64,000 nt of DNA, from the NCBI GenBank assembly GCA_963573315.1, contig OY752140.1, forward strand, positions 2,666,001 to 2,730,000, given 5' to 3'. This stretch comes from Entomortierella parvispora. Its lineage: Eukaryota; Mortierellomycota; Mortierellomycetes; Mortierellales; Mortierellaceae. The position numbers were made by a program, and so were the translations under genes. Below, one piece after another: positions 11,201-21,915 of this stretch; position 1 is the stretch's first letter; every line of letters begins with the position of its first letter. The notes beneath the pieces were generated by a model. That model worked only from the letters and a program-made list of their open reading frames with translations. It did no database searches and was not told the origin of the DNA.

Positions 11201-13329
11201 TCATTCTTTCATACTCTCTAGCGAGCGGATTCAACCGGGCTCGTGGTATTGCGACGGCCCAATCTCATGTCGGTGGCAACAAGGCGCGTAGAGATATCTC
11301 ATCACGTGTGCGCGAAATTGTTCAGGCTTTGGCTCTTTGCCACAATGTCACCCCAGTCACAGAGGATAACGGCAGCATCACCTACCAAGCCTCTTCGCCT
11401 GATGAGGTTGCAATTGTCAGGTGGACGGAGAGCGTTGGCTTGACATTGGTATTCCGCGACATCAACAACATTCATATTCGCAACGCCACTGGCGACATTT
11501 TTGAATTTGAGGTCCTCCAGGTCTTTCCCTTCACAAGTGAGACTAAGCGCATGGGAATTATCGTTAGGGATCTTACATCGGGTGAGATTACATTTTACGA
11601 GAAGGGAGCCGATGTGGTCATGGTCAAGATTGTGCAGTACAACGACTGGCTCGAAGAAGAATGTGGCAACATGGCTCGTGAGGGTCTTCGTACCCTAGTC
11701 GTGGCCCGGAAGCGACTCTCGGAAGAGTTGTATCAGGAATTCGAATCGCGCTATCATATGGCCAAGACCAGCATTACAGACCGAACATCTGCCATGAACG
11801 CGGTCGTGAATCAAATTTTGGAGCAAGACCTGGAACTCTTGGGACTGACCGGCGTTGAAGATAAACTCCAGGATGGTGTCAAGACAACCCTTGAGCTGTT
11901 GAGAAATGCTGGTCTAAAGATCTGGATGCTTACTGGCGACAAGATCGAGACTGCAACCTGTATTGCCATCTCGTCCAAGCTTGTGTCTAGAAATCAGAGT
12001 ATCCATCAGATCTCGAAGCGTAAGTCAAAAAGGACTCTGTGGATTTACCGTCAGCTTTTCTTCATGAGGGTAGTATGCATGCTGACAGGTTCAGCCATCT
12101 TCTCCCTCCATAGTTACAAATGCTTTGGATGCCCAAGATGCCCTGGACTTGTTGCGAGGCAAGAAGGATTGCTGTTTGGTTATTGATGGAGAATCGATTC
12201 AACTGTGTCTGGATTACCTGCGGGAAGAATTTATCGAGATCACAGTTCGGTTACCCGTCGTGGTCTGCTGCCGTTGTTCACCAACCCAGAAAGCCGACAT
12301 TGCCCGTTTGATTAAGCAATATACCAAGAAGAGGATCTGCTGTATCGGCGATGGAGGCAACGACGTGTCCATGATTCAGCAGGCGGATGTCGGTGTTGGT
12401 ATTGTGGGCAAGGAGGGCAGACAAGCGTCCTTGGCTGCGGATTTCTCTGTCCTTCAATTCTCGTATCTCACAAAGCTCTTGCTCTGGCATGGACGCAACT
12501 CGTACAAGCGCTCCGCAAAGCTGTCGCAGTTTGTCATTCATCGTGGATTGATCATCTCCATCATGCAAGCAGTGTTCTCGGCCATGTTTTATTTCGCCCC
12601 CATTGCTTTGTACCAGGGCATGTTGATTGTCGGATACACGACCATCTATACGAACGCCCCCGTCTTCTCGTTGGTTTTGGATCAGGATGTGTCAGAGGAC
12701 ATTGCCTTGCTTTACCCAGAGCTTTACAGGGATCTGACAAAGGGAAGATCCCTCTCTTACAAGACCTTTTTCAGCTGGCTTTTGATTAGTGTATACCAAG
12801 GTAAGATGAGTGGTTGACGTGAATTCTTGTTTTGTCTCTCGCGCCAACAATTTGTTGACCGCTTCTTAATATGTGGGTAATTTAGGTGGAGCTATTATGA
12901 TCCTGTCTATTTGGTTGTTCGAGAACCAATTTGTCAACATTGTGTCGATCTCGTTTACTGCGTTGGTTCTGAACGAGTTGTTGATGGTGGCGCTGGAGAT
13001 CAATACCTGGCACCGACTGATGATTGTCTCTGAGATTGCGACCTTGATCATTTACGTTGTATCGATGGTTTTCCTTCCAACATACTTTGGTACGTCAAAC
13101 TGTTTGTCTTTTTCTTTTTTTTTCTTTCTTCCTTTGCCATCTTGAAAAAGTACCGACTCAATAACATTGTACCCTTTGTTTATTGTCAATAGATCTGGAC
13201 TTTATTTTGACAAAGACATTCGTCTGGAAAGTGGCAGTTATCACAATGGTCAGCAGTTTCCCATTGTATGTGATCAAGATGTTGCGGAGAAAGTTTGCAC
13301 CACCAAGCTATTCCAAGTTGACGGGCTAG
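8206..13329 (+). CDS. NEO1: P4-type phospholipid flippase, NEO1/ATP9 class
   Basis: Exons 8206-8691, 8776-8952, 9301-9406, 9520-9608, 9694-9763, 9868-10307, 10392-10571, 10652-10934, 11027-11125, 11222-12019, 12114-12800, 12886-13089 and 13193-13329 close in frame to 1251 residues. Family: ATP-driven phosphatidylserine/phosphatidylethanolamine flippases of Golgi and endosomes; the NEO1/ATP9 class works without a Cdc50 subunit. Motifs: [10 protein letters not shown] (P4 actuator, ~400), [10 protein letters not shown] (phosphorylated Asp, ~602), [16 protein letters not shown] (~988), and C-terminal SYSKLTG as in animal ATP9A. Residues 1-255 are a poorly conserved Ser/acidic-rich cytosolic tail with [13 protein letters not shown], a possible sorting motif. 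The start at 8206 (MSKGKES) was chosen because the upstream frame is pyrimidine UTR. The join from 8952 to 9301 is the least certain: another small exon could lie there. The catalytic core is secure. Confidence 0.93.
8719..8742 (+). repeat. Poly(T) run of 24 in NEO1 intron 1
   Basis: Uninterrupted T24 between donor 8692 and acceptor 8775. It probably forms part of, or extends, the polypyrimidine region of this intron, and is likely length-polymorphic. Confidence 0.9.
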
Positions 13330-14768
13330 AGCCTGCTCTCCCCTTCTCGTCTGCATGTAGAGTAAAAAAAAAAAAATAAGAAAAAGAATGTTTGTTTTAT
13401 TGTTCTGAACTTGTCAAGCTGTCACTGCCACAATGTTGACTCATGACCCCTGAAGAACGCACAGGATGCTTGCTGGACCGCTCCCGCTCTTCCCGTCCCG
13501 CATCCTCTGTCGCCTTTTATCCCTTCCGCACCCAGTCAGGTGGCTCCGTTCCCTCCCCTCCCCCCCCTCCCCCCCCCCCCCCCCTCAATCCATTATTCCA
13601 CACCAAAAAGGAGCTTCTCGCCCCTAAGCAAACTCACTACAAGGACACAAAACAACAAAAGACGGTTGATTTTGGCAACATCATGCACGCAGCAAGTGCG
13701 ATTATTTGTGACGAGCAGTTAGTGTCATTTCACATCGACATCTCTGCTGCCAACCAGAAAGAAAGTAGGGTCGATATGGGGTTCGTTTAAAGCCCTGTTC
13801 AAGGAATTGAACAGAACGGACGGGCGGACATTGACAAAAGGAAATTACGAAGAAAGGATCGAGAAAGAAAGGAAAGAGAGGGAGAAACAACGACAATTTG
13901 TAGTTTTTTTCATCCTCATCCCCCTTTTTTTTTGTTGTGCACAAGTGCACAAGGCAAGGAGCAGAAAGAGATCCAAGCGCGTGCCTGCTGCCTGCGCAGT
14001 GGATAACGAGGTCGTCCTCAAATAAAGACGTGGGTGCCCTTGGTCTTTTTTCCACCTTGCTCCTCCCCTGCAAAGCAAGCACTGCCGTCTGCTCCTCTCT
14101 TCCCCTCCAATCAGATCCAACAGTTGCACCTTGCCCCTTGGTGTTTTTTCTTCTTGCCAGCTGTGTGTGTGTTTGCATGTCTGTGCATGTGCGTGTTGCG
14201 CGGCCCTTTTTTTCCTTCTCTTCTCTCTCCCCTCACTCACTCTGGTCATTGTTACCGTCCGCGCCCCCCTCTTTCCTTGCTCTCGCCTCGAGGTGGGTAC
14301 ATCATCCACCTTGACCTGGGGTACACACCACACTCTTTTTGTTTCCCCTCCAACCATTTTTGACCCCCTCGCAGTCTACGGTTTTGAAAATCTCCGCTCC
14401 TACGCGTTTCCTGCTAGTTTCTTCCGCGTCCGGTCCTAGGAACACCCTCAGCGGTAATGCCTCGTCTTTTTGCGATTGTTTTCGTATATTTTTCTTCTTT
14501 CTTCTCCTTCTGCTTGCTGGTTTCTTCCTTACTCACTCTCCGAGAAGGGGGTGTCTTGCTAATATCAGTGTCCCATCAGTCCTAGACCCATGTAAACATC
14601 ATATCCCATTTCTCGATCTTTTTTTCCTTCCTTTTTTTTCCTTTTCTTTTCTTCTTTTATGTCGTCGCATCCATTTAACTAATACCTCATCTTCTCTTCT
14701 CTTCTCTTTTCTTCTCTTCTCTTCTCTTCTCTTCTCAGATATCTCTCTTTTCTTGAGTAAATACTCCC
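13330..14768. other. Long C/T-rich intergenic region
   Basis: No supported gene in 1.4 kb. It contains a C-run at about 13560-13585, many CTCC/TTTC tracts and several long but unconvincing frames in all registers caused by the biased composition. It probably holds the NEO1 3' UTR and the promoter and long leader of the next gene. A donor-like CAGCG/GTAATG at 14453 and the pyrimidine tract ending in CTCAG at 14739 would fit a 5' UTR intron. Confidence 0.45.
14692..14739 (+). repeat. (TTCTC)n microsatellite ending in a splice-acceptor-like CAG
   Basis: About nine tandem TTCTC/TTTTC pentamers run directly into CAGATATC. It is 30 bases upstream of the start of the next ORF, and could be the polypyrimidine tract of a leader intron. 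Confidence 0.8.
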
Positions 14769-17700
14769 ATGAACACACACATAGATCCTTCCGCTACTCG
14801 ACGGAGTATCGCTCTCCACCGCGAATCCACAATCGAGATGATAAGTGCTTCTTGCTCTCAGGATGCTGTCGTCACCTCGGGCGATGTCCAGTCCACACCT
14901 GCACCAGAGGTCTCTTTGCCCAGTGAGGGTCGCGGTTATAGTAACGAAAGTCACCAACAACCTCCCGATCCCAACGTCAGCCCTGTCTCCAAGACCAGCA
15001 GAGTTCGCAAGCTCACTCACGAACATCTCTACCGTGAGAACGATACCAGTGGCAAGGACTATGTTTACAGCACCTATTTTGAGTCTGCAGCAACGAGTTT
15101 GGATCCTTTGCCCCTAGCCCCTGCTCCTGCTGGTGGTGGTGCTACGGCGGCAACAATTGGTAGAGTTAGGGTAGCTCAAATGGTAATGGCTCACTACCCT
15201 CAACCACCCACAGCAACACCCGCGCCAAAGGTCCGGCGAAGAAGCACACCAGGTAGGATGTCTCCCACCCGTCCCCATCCTTACAAGAGCTCCAGTCATC
15301 CAGTCAAGCCCCGGCCTTCCATCCTGCTCACCGCTGCCGACTACTCTCATTCAACAGGATATCCTTTGCGAAAGGATCCATTAGCTCTTCCGTCAAGCTA
15401 CCCCTCTCAACAAGAGCAGATGAAATATGAGTCAGGGATACTTCCTTCCAACCCCAATACACTTCACTCTCAAGCCAGCTGGGAGGCCTTCATGACTCTA
15501 CAGAGGCTGGGCCACCGCCTGAAAGAGGTTCAGCACCAGCAGATGAAACCAAGACTCCAGCTGCAACGCTCCTTCTCGGAATCAGATGCGATCCAAAATG
15601 AATACAATACCATACATGGGCCTTCGCCTATGGATATCAGTAAGAGCATCCATGTCTCTAGAGGAGCATCGCCAAGTCCGATAACTATCGCAGCAGATAC
15701 GACCGAGGTGGCCTCTTCTCTCAACATACCCATGGATGTCACGTCTACGGATGCCACGCCCATGGGTCGGACTGTTCGGACTTCCAGGGCAGTATCTCCA
15801 AGCCCAATGACTGCTGCGGCAGCTTCAACTGTTGTGGCCTCCTCTTCCGTCAGGATTGCTGAGCAACAAGAACAGAATGTCCCACACACGCCATCCGTTT
15901 CCTGCACGCCACCGGGATTCTTAGCGACTCTACATATACCCAAAACAATGCTGGGAGAGGATGAGGCACAAGAGCAAGGGAATCTGCCACAACAACAACA
16001 ACGACAACAACAACAACAACAGCTTCTGCTGCTACAGCAAGAACAAATCAACACCCCGTCTGATGAGACAGCAGGATTAATGGACCAAGATCGATACAGC
16101 CATGGGTCTGCAGTGCACAGCGGTACCAATGAAATGGACGATGTTGCCTCCGAAATGGGCCCTGAAGATCATGCACGAGAGCTAGAGCGAGCACGCGCTG
16201 AGACGAAATTGGCGAGACAACAGTACGATGAGGCGCAAACCAATTTGAGGATAGCCCAAGAACAAGAGCAGGCCATTGAGTATGAACGAGAAATGCAGCA
16301 ATCAAGGCGCCGGGATCGAATTTCACTTCAAAAGCAGCCGTTACAAATACCGTCATCACCATTAGGAGCAGCGGCTTCGCGTCCTCCAACAGTGCCGCTG
16401 CCCTCCACGATTCCGCTATTCAGTGCCAGCTCTAGTCGCGGGAGCAGTATCACTTCGTTCGTCGGGGACTCTGATCTATCTCAAGGGTATCTTGCCATTC
16501 TGAAGCAAAGGCCTCAAGTGTATCCGCCACCAGAATCTTTGATACAGTACTATCAACAACAAAATCAACTGACGCCACAGGGTAATGGGAAAGGCCGTTC
16601 AGAGCGAACTCCATTGACTCCCATTCGCGAAGTCCAAGCTAAGACTCTGACGGTGGACAAGGGTAAAGGTCCAAAAGTTGTTCCTCCAGAGGATGACTCG
16701 CCCTTGGTTGACAGTCGGTTTAACAGACAGCTGTCGTCTGTGGGTTCTACCTCTCTACCCCATGCTCGCACAAGCGCTCAGGTTCCTGACAGGAAGTATT
16801 TAGTCAATCAAGGCCAAGTGCCTCCAGTACAAACACGGCCGTACCAGAACCACCCTCGCGGACGGGCACATCATATGGATCTCAATGCGACCATTGTCAT
16901 TCCAAGCTCTGTTGGATCTGCCAGTGACCGACACACAGAGGAAGAGTTCTTTTCGGACCATTCACCGAAACGGACTTCAACCTCTATTCCATCTAGAGAT
17001 CGGAAGCATGGACAAAATTTCCCTAATCGGCATCGGCCACCCCACGGCGACCATCATCGAAGTTACCGCGGGCATGTCCCTTCAAAGTCTCCTCGGATTA
17101 AGAAACAATCGTCGTCTCCCTCGCCACCATCTCTGTCACCACCGCCATCGCCTGTCTATGACCACTCTCTCCCTTCCTCGGGGACTTATCCATCTCCATC
17201 AGCCTCACGGATATTGCCTCCGCCAACCTTGCAGAGAAACCAAACTGAGCCACAGCGTGAGCCTCCACCCTCCCTAAGGAGAAATCGGACAGATCCCCCG
17301 CGCGCACATGCACTTGGTAATCGGCCAGCTACTAGAGTAGCGACAACCAGCTCAGGTCCACAGCATCATTATTATCGTCCACGACAACCACATCAGGATG
17401 CAGAGCCGTCAGGGAGACATCATCGACAGCAGCACCAGTATCACCAAATCCGTAACCCGATATTGGACCAACTTTTCACCCAATTGCTAGGACAGGGAGG
17501 TTCTTCATCTACTACGGGTTTGAACGCCAATCATGGAGGATCGGCTATCCAAGATGATGGAAGGAGACCTCCCTTTCTCTACTACCACCATGTTGACAGT
17601 TCAAATCATCACCACCACTATTATCCTCAGCCGACCAACAAGCCACCGCCCAAAACTCCGTCTAATGATCGCTCGTTCGTAATGGAAGACGAGATGAAGG

Positions 17701-17969
17701 GCTCTAGTGATGGTGGTAGTGATGACTGTTCCGAGGATTGGGATGACGCGGAGACTCTCTCCAATATTGAGGAGGACGAAAGCAATCCTGGCGCAGATCA
17801 AAGTTCGATAGAGATGGTGGCGGAGGAGGGGGGAGAAGAAGAGGAAGAGGAAGAGGAAGAAGATGTAGAAGAAGAAGAAGAGGAAGATGTGCAAGGGACG
17901 AGTACTAGAACTAGGAGAAAATCCTGGGCAACAAGGTCTCAACCCAAACTCAAGTCGCCCACTTTCTAG
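14769..17969 (+). CDS. Large intrinsically disordered Q/P/S-rich protein, unknown function
   Basis: Single open exon of 1066 codons ending TAG at 17967. I do not recognise a family. Most of it is Ser/Pro/His/Gln-rich. Two similar blocks near residues 295-360 contain SRGASPSPITIAADT and SRAVSPSPMTAAAAS, a short internal repeat. A glutamine tract near residue 405-425 precedes a predicted charged coiled coil (about residues 465-520, HARELERARAETKLARQQYD). The C-terminus is very acidic (E/D runs near 1010-1045), then basic (TRTRRKSWATR). There is no transmembrane segment. These traits suit a scaffold, transcriptional or RNA-granule protein, but that is only composition. An alternative start is Met24 at 14838. 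Its long uninterrupted frame and framing by promoter-like and poly(A)-like regions support a real gene. Confidence 0.7.
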   Translation: MNTHIDPSATRRSIALHRESTIEMISASCSQDAVVTSGDVQSTPAPEVSLPSEGRGYSNESHQQPPDPNVSPVSKTSRVRKLTHEHLYRENDTSGKDYVYSTYFESAATSLDPLPLAPAPAGGGATAATIGRVRVAQMVMAHYPQPPTATPAPKVRRRSTPGRMSPTRPHPYKSSSHPVKPRPSILLTAADYSHSTGYPLRKDPLALPSSYPSQQEQMKYESGILPSNPNTLHSQASWEAFMTLQRLGHRLKEVQHQQMKPRLQLQRSFSESDAIQNEYNTIHGPSPMDISKSIHVSRGASPSPITIAADTTEVASSLNIPMDVTSTDATPMGRTVRTSRAVSPSPMTAAAASTVVASSSVRIAEQQEQNVPHTPSVSCTPPGFLATLHIPKTMLGEDEAQEQGNLPQQQQRQQQQQQLLLLQQEQINTPSDETAGLMDQDRYSHGSAVHSGTNEMDDVASEMGPEDHARELERARAETKLARQQYDEAQTNLRIAQEQEQAIEYEREMQQSRRRDRISLQKQPLQIPSSPLGAAASRPPTVPLPSTIPLFSASSSRGSSITSFVGDSDLSQGYLAILKQRPQVYPPPESLIQYYQQQNQLTPQGNGKGRSERTPLTPIREVQAKTLTVDKGKGPKVVPPEDDSPLVDSRFNRQLSSVGSTSLPHARTSAQVPDRKYLVNQGQVPPVQTRPYQNHPRGRAHHMDLNATIVIPSSVGSASDRHTEEEFFSDHSPKRTSTSIPSRDRKHGQNFPNRHRPPHGDHHRSYRGHVPSKSPRIKKQSSSPSPPSLSPPPSPVYDHSLPSSGTYPSPSASRILPPPTLQRNQTEPQREPPPSLRRNRTDPPRAHALGNRPATRVATTSSGPQHHYYRPRQPHQDAEPSGRHHRQQHQYHQIRNPILDQLFTQLLGQGGSSSTTGLNANHGGSAIQDDGRRPPFLYYHHVDSSNHHHHYYPQPTNKPPPKTPSNDRSFVMEDEMKGSSDGGSDDCSEDWDDAETLSNIEEDESNPGADQSSIEMVAEEGGEEEEEEEEEDVEEEEEEDVQGTSTRTRRKSWATRSQPKLKSPTF

Positions 17970-18102
17970 CCTGGGAAGAAGGGAGGGACTTTTTTTTTTT
18001 ATTGTCAAGTTTATTATCAGTTTAGTTTTTTATTGCTCTAAAGAATGTTCATACTACTATACCATCCTAAAACGTTCTTGTCAGACTATCTTTGTTAATT
18101 TG

Positions 18103-19674
18103 TTACGGATGGTGTCTTTCACATCCACGCTTGTCTAGTCCCGAACTCGTGCCCATATGAGAGGGAACTGGAGAATCCAAAAGTTGTCGCAAGAGAGACG
18201 ATCCCATTCGCAGCGGCTCAACGGGACGTGAACTAGACGTGGCATCATCTGCAGTCTTCATCGACATGGAGCGGCGTCGAGTATTGTTGGTTACGGGCGA
18301 GTAATAAGTCGGCGATCGAGGATCGGCAGGTCCTCGATGCAAGGCTACCAAAGTAGCGGGGATTCTAGTCGGTTGCCGAACGAGGGTCGCGTCCGACTCT
18401 GGAGAGGAAAGGTATTGTGGTGTCATTTGGTGGTCTTCTCGGGCGTGATAACGATTCTGAAGCCCCTGAGATTGTGCCGAGTAGTGTGGTGACGGAGGCA
18501 AAGGTTGGATACCACCAAGTCGTGATCGGGATCTTTGACGGGTGGATTGCGGGGCCGTCGGAGAGAGAGGCTGGACTTGCGCTGCAATAACATCCTCTCG
18601 AGGCTGGCCTGTATCTACATCTGGCCTTCGGTAGCCAGTCTGCCTAGATTCATGGTATTCTTTCACGCATGCTTCGTGTTCGATCTGTTCTCGAGTGTAA
18701 TAAAGGCCATCTTCAGTAGACACGTCTCCATGCTCATTGACTTTGTACCCCTGGTAAAGCTCCAGGTCACGCCGAGTGCCGTTGTGCAAGAGAAAGCTTC
18801 CAATAGCTCTTGATTCAGGGGATTCTGCAAGAGATGAAGCACAGTGTGGATGACCATCATACTCGAGGCGTGGCGCAGATCCTTGAGTGTCTGCCAAATT
18901 TTCCGAATGATCTGCCACAGTTTCTGGATCTTCCTGACTCCAAACTAGGCGGGGCGGAGCACCAGCTCGAGCGGCTTGATGCAGCTCGAGCTCTCTTTCG
19001 TAGAATTCTTGACTTCTGAGCGTTGGCGGAGTCATTCCCTCCTTACCCTGTAATGAGAAAGAACTTGTACCTTCAAACATCAGCAGTAGAGACGCGATCC
19101 CCTCCAGCACACCGACAATCATCTGCATCAGGCAGGGTCCAGTAGAAGACCTCCCCTCGATATCAACAACGCGACAGATTGATGAAGATGCGGTTGCTTG
19201 GGCTGTAGCTGGTATTGTTATCATAGAAGAAACGATGGGGTTTCCTGTTACCAACATTATCAGGAAGGCGTAACAGGACACGCCCATGAGCAAGATGGCG
19301 TGAACCAAACAAATGGCGATCCTAATATGACGAGCGTACTTGCAGCCAGAGAGAAACTGGAGGTAGGAGGCCATCCCAGAACCGGAATCCTGACTATCCA
19401 CTCTCGATCCGGCAAAGGGAGGAGGGGATGGGGGGAAGGAAGAGGAAGAAAAGTAGAGAGCGTACTTTACGTGAAGAAGACTGAATGCGAGAAGAAGGAG
19501 ATTTAAGGCGATTTGGGGCATGGGAAGAAAAGACTGGTCGTAGATTGAGAGACTTTCACTGGGGGCACCTGCTGTGCTGAAAGTGAAGGAGAGAAGGATA
19601 AGGACAAGACTGGAGGCAGAGAGATAGAACAGGGCCTTGCGGACCAGCCCAAGGGCCTCTTGTTGAGATGGCAT
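18103..19674 (-). CDS. Four-span membrane protein with long disordered tail, unknown
   Basis: A 523-codon single exon, start ATG at 19674. The N-terminal half has four hydrophobic segments (about residues 13-36, 52-75, 116-145 and 178-205). The layout resembles a tetraspan/MARVEL-like protein, but no diagnostic motif is seen. Residues 215-523 are hydrophilic with Ser/Pro/Arg-rich stretches (TRQRSRSRLGG, NNTRRRSMSMK), plausible phosphorylation sites in a cytosolic tail. A short loop at residues 76-100 is S/P-rich and could hide an intron, but the donor/acceptor pair I tested (19465/19357) breaks the frame, so I keep one exon. It is convergent with the preceding disordered-protein gene, with about 130 bases between stops. 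Confidence 0.65.
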   Translation of the reverse strand: MPSQQEALGLVRKALFYLSASSLVLILLSFTFSTAGAPSESLSIYDQSFLPMPQIALNLLLLAFSLLHVKYALYFSSSSFPPSPPPFAGSRVDSQDSGSGMASYLQFLSGCKYARHIRIAICLVHAILLMGVSCYAFLIMLVTGNPIVSSMITIPATAQATASSSICRVVDIEGRSSTGPCLMQMIVGVLEGIASLLLMFEGTSSFSLQGKEGMTPPTLRSQEFYERELELHQAARAGAPPRLVWSQEDPETVADHSENLADTQGSAPRLEYDGHPHCASSLAESPESRAIGSFLLHNGTRRDLELYQGYKVNEHGDVSTEDGLYYTREQIEHEACVKEYHESRQTGYRRPDVDTGQPREDVIAAQVQPLSPTAPQSTRQRSRSRLGGIQPLPPSPHYSAQSQGLQNRYHAREDHQMTPQYLSSPESDATLVRQPTRIPATLVALHRGPADPRSPTYYSPVTNNTRRRSMSMKTADDATSSSRPVEPLRMGSSLLRQLLDSPVPSHMGTSSGLDKRGCERHHP

Positions 19675-20181
19675 GTCTGTGAGCGAGAGTTTTCTTGGCT
19701 TCTTTTTTTGTTTTGTTTCTGTCCTTGCAAAGATGGTTGGGCGACTGCAGGGTTTGTGGTTTGTTCGACATGTTCGGTTTAGTCGCAGGCAACTTCACCT
19801 TTTTATTGGAGCGCGTTTCTTGGTTTTATCCACAGAGAGATGTAATGGAGGATTTTGCCGACTGGCAAGAAGCGCGGAGTGTTGTGGTCACTGTGTTTGA
19901 CAGCATCGCCTGTTTTGTATATAGATGTCGCGTGGACTTTCGCGTGGACTTTCCACCTTGCGCCACCGAATTCTCCGCCCCGTCGAGGAACGAAGCGTCT
20001 GCACAATCACAACGATGGGCTGTCGTGTCGTCCCTTGTGCTACTATGCCATGTCACCCGGCACGAGGGCGCGGGGATGAGTTGTCCATGACCATTGTCCA
20101 TGACCAAGGCTGTTCATTACCTTTTACTTTTTTCTCATTCCGCTGCAGTTCATTCCACACCCTCAATTTACCCTCCCCGTC
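19675..20181. other. Divergent promoter region
   Basis: About 500 bases separate the starts of two membrane-protein genes transcribed away from each other. No gene or clear element is seen. Several shadow frames occur on both strands. Confidence 0.5.
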
Positions 20182-21075
20182 ATGTCATCACTCGAGGATC
20201 CCGGAGGGGCTCTTTTCACGTCCCCAGCGGCGAGTACCACACTGCCTTCCAACTCCCTGACCCCTGTCGATGCCACAACCCCCAGTGCCTTTAACTCCCG
20301 TCCAGAGTCGACCGCGCCCGCACAATTGCCTGAACCAGCTCCTCGAAACTTCATCACCAACAGGGACGTCCGCAGCCTCTTTTCCAATCCTCGGACAGAG
20401 CCGATCATCGAACGCTACTACAGGCTCACGCGGCACCTCTACTTGCTCTGTTTAATTGGCCTACTCGTGGTCTTTTTCCAATTGTCTCATTTTGATTTGA
20501 AGGAAGCCTGGTATAACTTTCTGCATCCAGGCCGACTTCAGAGCCACTCCTTGGTCCCATTCATTGCCTTTGCTGCCTTCTACATTGGCGGGGTCAACAC
20601 CAGGAATCCAAATAAACGGTTCGACATTGGGACATGGGTCCACCGTAGGGGTTGGGTCGTCAAACCACCCACTCCTTCCCCTGAAGTTTTGGAAAATCTA
20701 GAGAGGAAGCGCAGAGCACAGGCCAATACACTAGAGGATGGAGCTGCAGATACCCGTCCAACGACTTCCTTACTCTCGACCGCCCAAACAGCCTCTTTGA
20801 TCGCACCTGTCCTAGTGTTCAATGATTCTTTTCATTTCATAGGTGGTATGTTCACGTCAATATGGGCATTGGACCTTTATCGACAAGTACAAAAACTCGA
20901 GACCGTGTCAGACGCGGATCGGCATTTTGTCATCATGACCATTGTGTCCGAGTCGATCATGGTGGTAATAGGATTAGTGCACTTGATCGTCTTGAAGACT
21001 CTAACGAAACGGATTCGCGCCATGTTAGATCATGAGCTGCTACTTAAGCTGTCTGTAGTAAATAGTGATGTGTAA
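20182..21075 (+). CDS. Integral membrane protein, unknown function
   Basis: A 297-codon single exon from ATG 20182 to TAA 21073. Residues 1-75 are Pro/Ser/Thr-rich and probably cytosolic. Four hydrophobic stretches follow, at about 87-107 (LYLLCLIGLLVVFFQL), 123-138, 205-233 and 245-270. A basic loop between the second and third contains NLERKRRAQAN. I do not recognise the family. The continuous frame, strong hydrophobic segments and position between conserved genes support it. It is tail-to-tail with the oligoribonuclease gene, whose stop is under 100 bases away. Confidence 0.65.
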   Translation: MSSLEDPGGALFTSPAASTTLPSNSLTPVDATTPSAFNSRPESTAPAQLPEPAPRNFITNRDVRSLFSNPRTEPIIERYYRLTRHLYLLCLIGLLVVFFQLSHFDLKEAWYNFLHPGRLQSHSLVPFIAFAAFYIGGVNTRNPNKRFDIGTWVHRRGWVVKPPTPSPEVLENLERKRRAQANTLEDGAADTRPTTSLLSTAQTASLIAPVLVFNDSFHFIGGMFTSIWALDLYRQVQKLETVSDADRHFVIMTIVSESIMVVIGLVHLIVLKTLTKRIRAMLDHELLLKLSVVNSDV

Positions 21076-21171
21076 TCAAAGTCCATTTTTTTCTGCAGGA
21101 TGTTTTCTTTACTTTTTGTTTTTATTTTCATTTTCGCTTTTCATGCATGTGATTTTGAGGGCACTGGACCT

Positions 21172-21915
21172 TTATTTGAAGACGGCTTGTCGATAGTACT
21201 TCAATTCATTGATGGATTCTTTGATGTCATCCAATGCACGATGGGCCTCTTTCTTTTGTGGGACGGCCTTGAACTCTTTTGGATACCATCTCCGGGAAAG
21301 TTCCTTGATGGTCGAGACATCTACGATCCTGTAGTGCAAATGCTCAATGATGGGGTTCATCTCCCGTTCCAAAAAGACCTTGTCCGCGTGAACACTGTTG
21401 CCAGCCAAAATTCCACGACGGGGCTCTGGAATATATTTCTGAATGAACGCCAACACCTGCTCGCTAGCTTGCGCTGTAGTAATGGTGGACGCGATGACAG
21501 CAGCTGTTAAGCCAGACTAGGTGGACAAAAGAATGGAGACGATATTAGGTCCGTCATTTCACCACGCCGCGATGATCAAAATGACAAGGATTTCCGTTCT
21601 CATATATGGACTTACGGCGCCATGATGATCAATGCACCATTCGTTCATCTTGTCCATGACCTCCTTGGGTTGGTGAATAATCAGATTAGGACCCTAAATG
21701 TTATCCAGAAAGAGGGAGAGGGGATAGAAGGCTGTTATGAGCGATTTTGTGTTTTGTAGAGATGTTAAAACAGTCAAATAGTGGTCGAGAGCAGTAGGTA
21801 CCTCGGCAACGATGTTCAGGTCATCGTCCGTGATGATGACTGCAATTTCGATGAGCTTGTCTGTGGCCAAGAGGCCGGTCATCTCGCAATCGATCCAAAC
21901 CAGAGAGGGAGCCAT
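21172..21915 (-). CDS. REX2: Oligoribonuclease (DEDDh 3'-5' exoribonuclease)
   Basis: Exons (minus strand) 21915-21802, 21693-21616 and 21516-21172 give 178 residues, the normal length for the Orn/REXO2 family. These enzymes degrade 2-5 nt RNA fragments to mononucleotides, in mitochondria and cytoplasm of eukaryotes. The DEDDh set is complete: Asp9 and Glu11 in WIDCEMTGL, Asp109 in [10 protein letters not shown], His156 and Asp160 in HRALDD. Family landmarks GPNLIIHQP and [13 protein letters not shown] are present. The start gives MAPSLVWID with no mitochondrial presequence; an upstream 5' exon adding one cannot be excluded. It shares a divergent 450-base promoter with TCTP. Confidence 0.95.

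Noticed and set aside
19357..19465. Possible intron in the four-span membrane gene
   Set aside because: GT/AG sites exist, but removal of 109 nt shifts the otherwise continuous frame.
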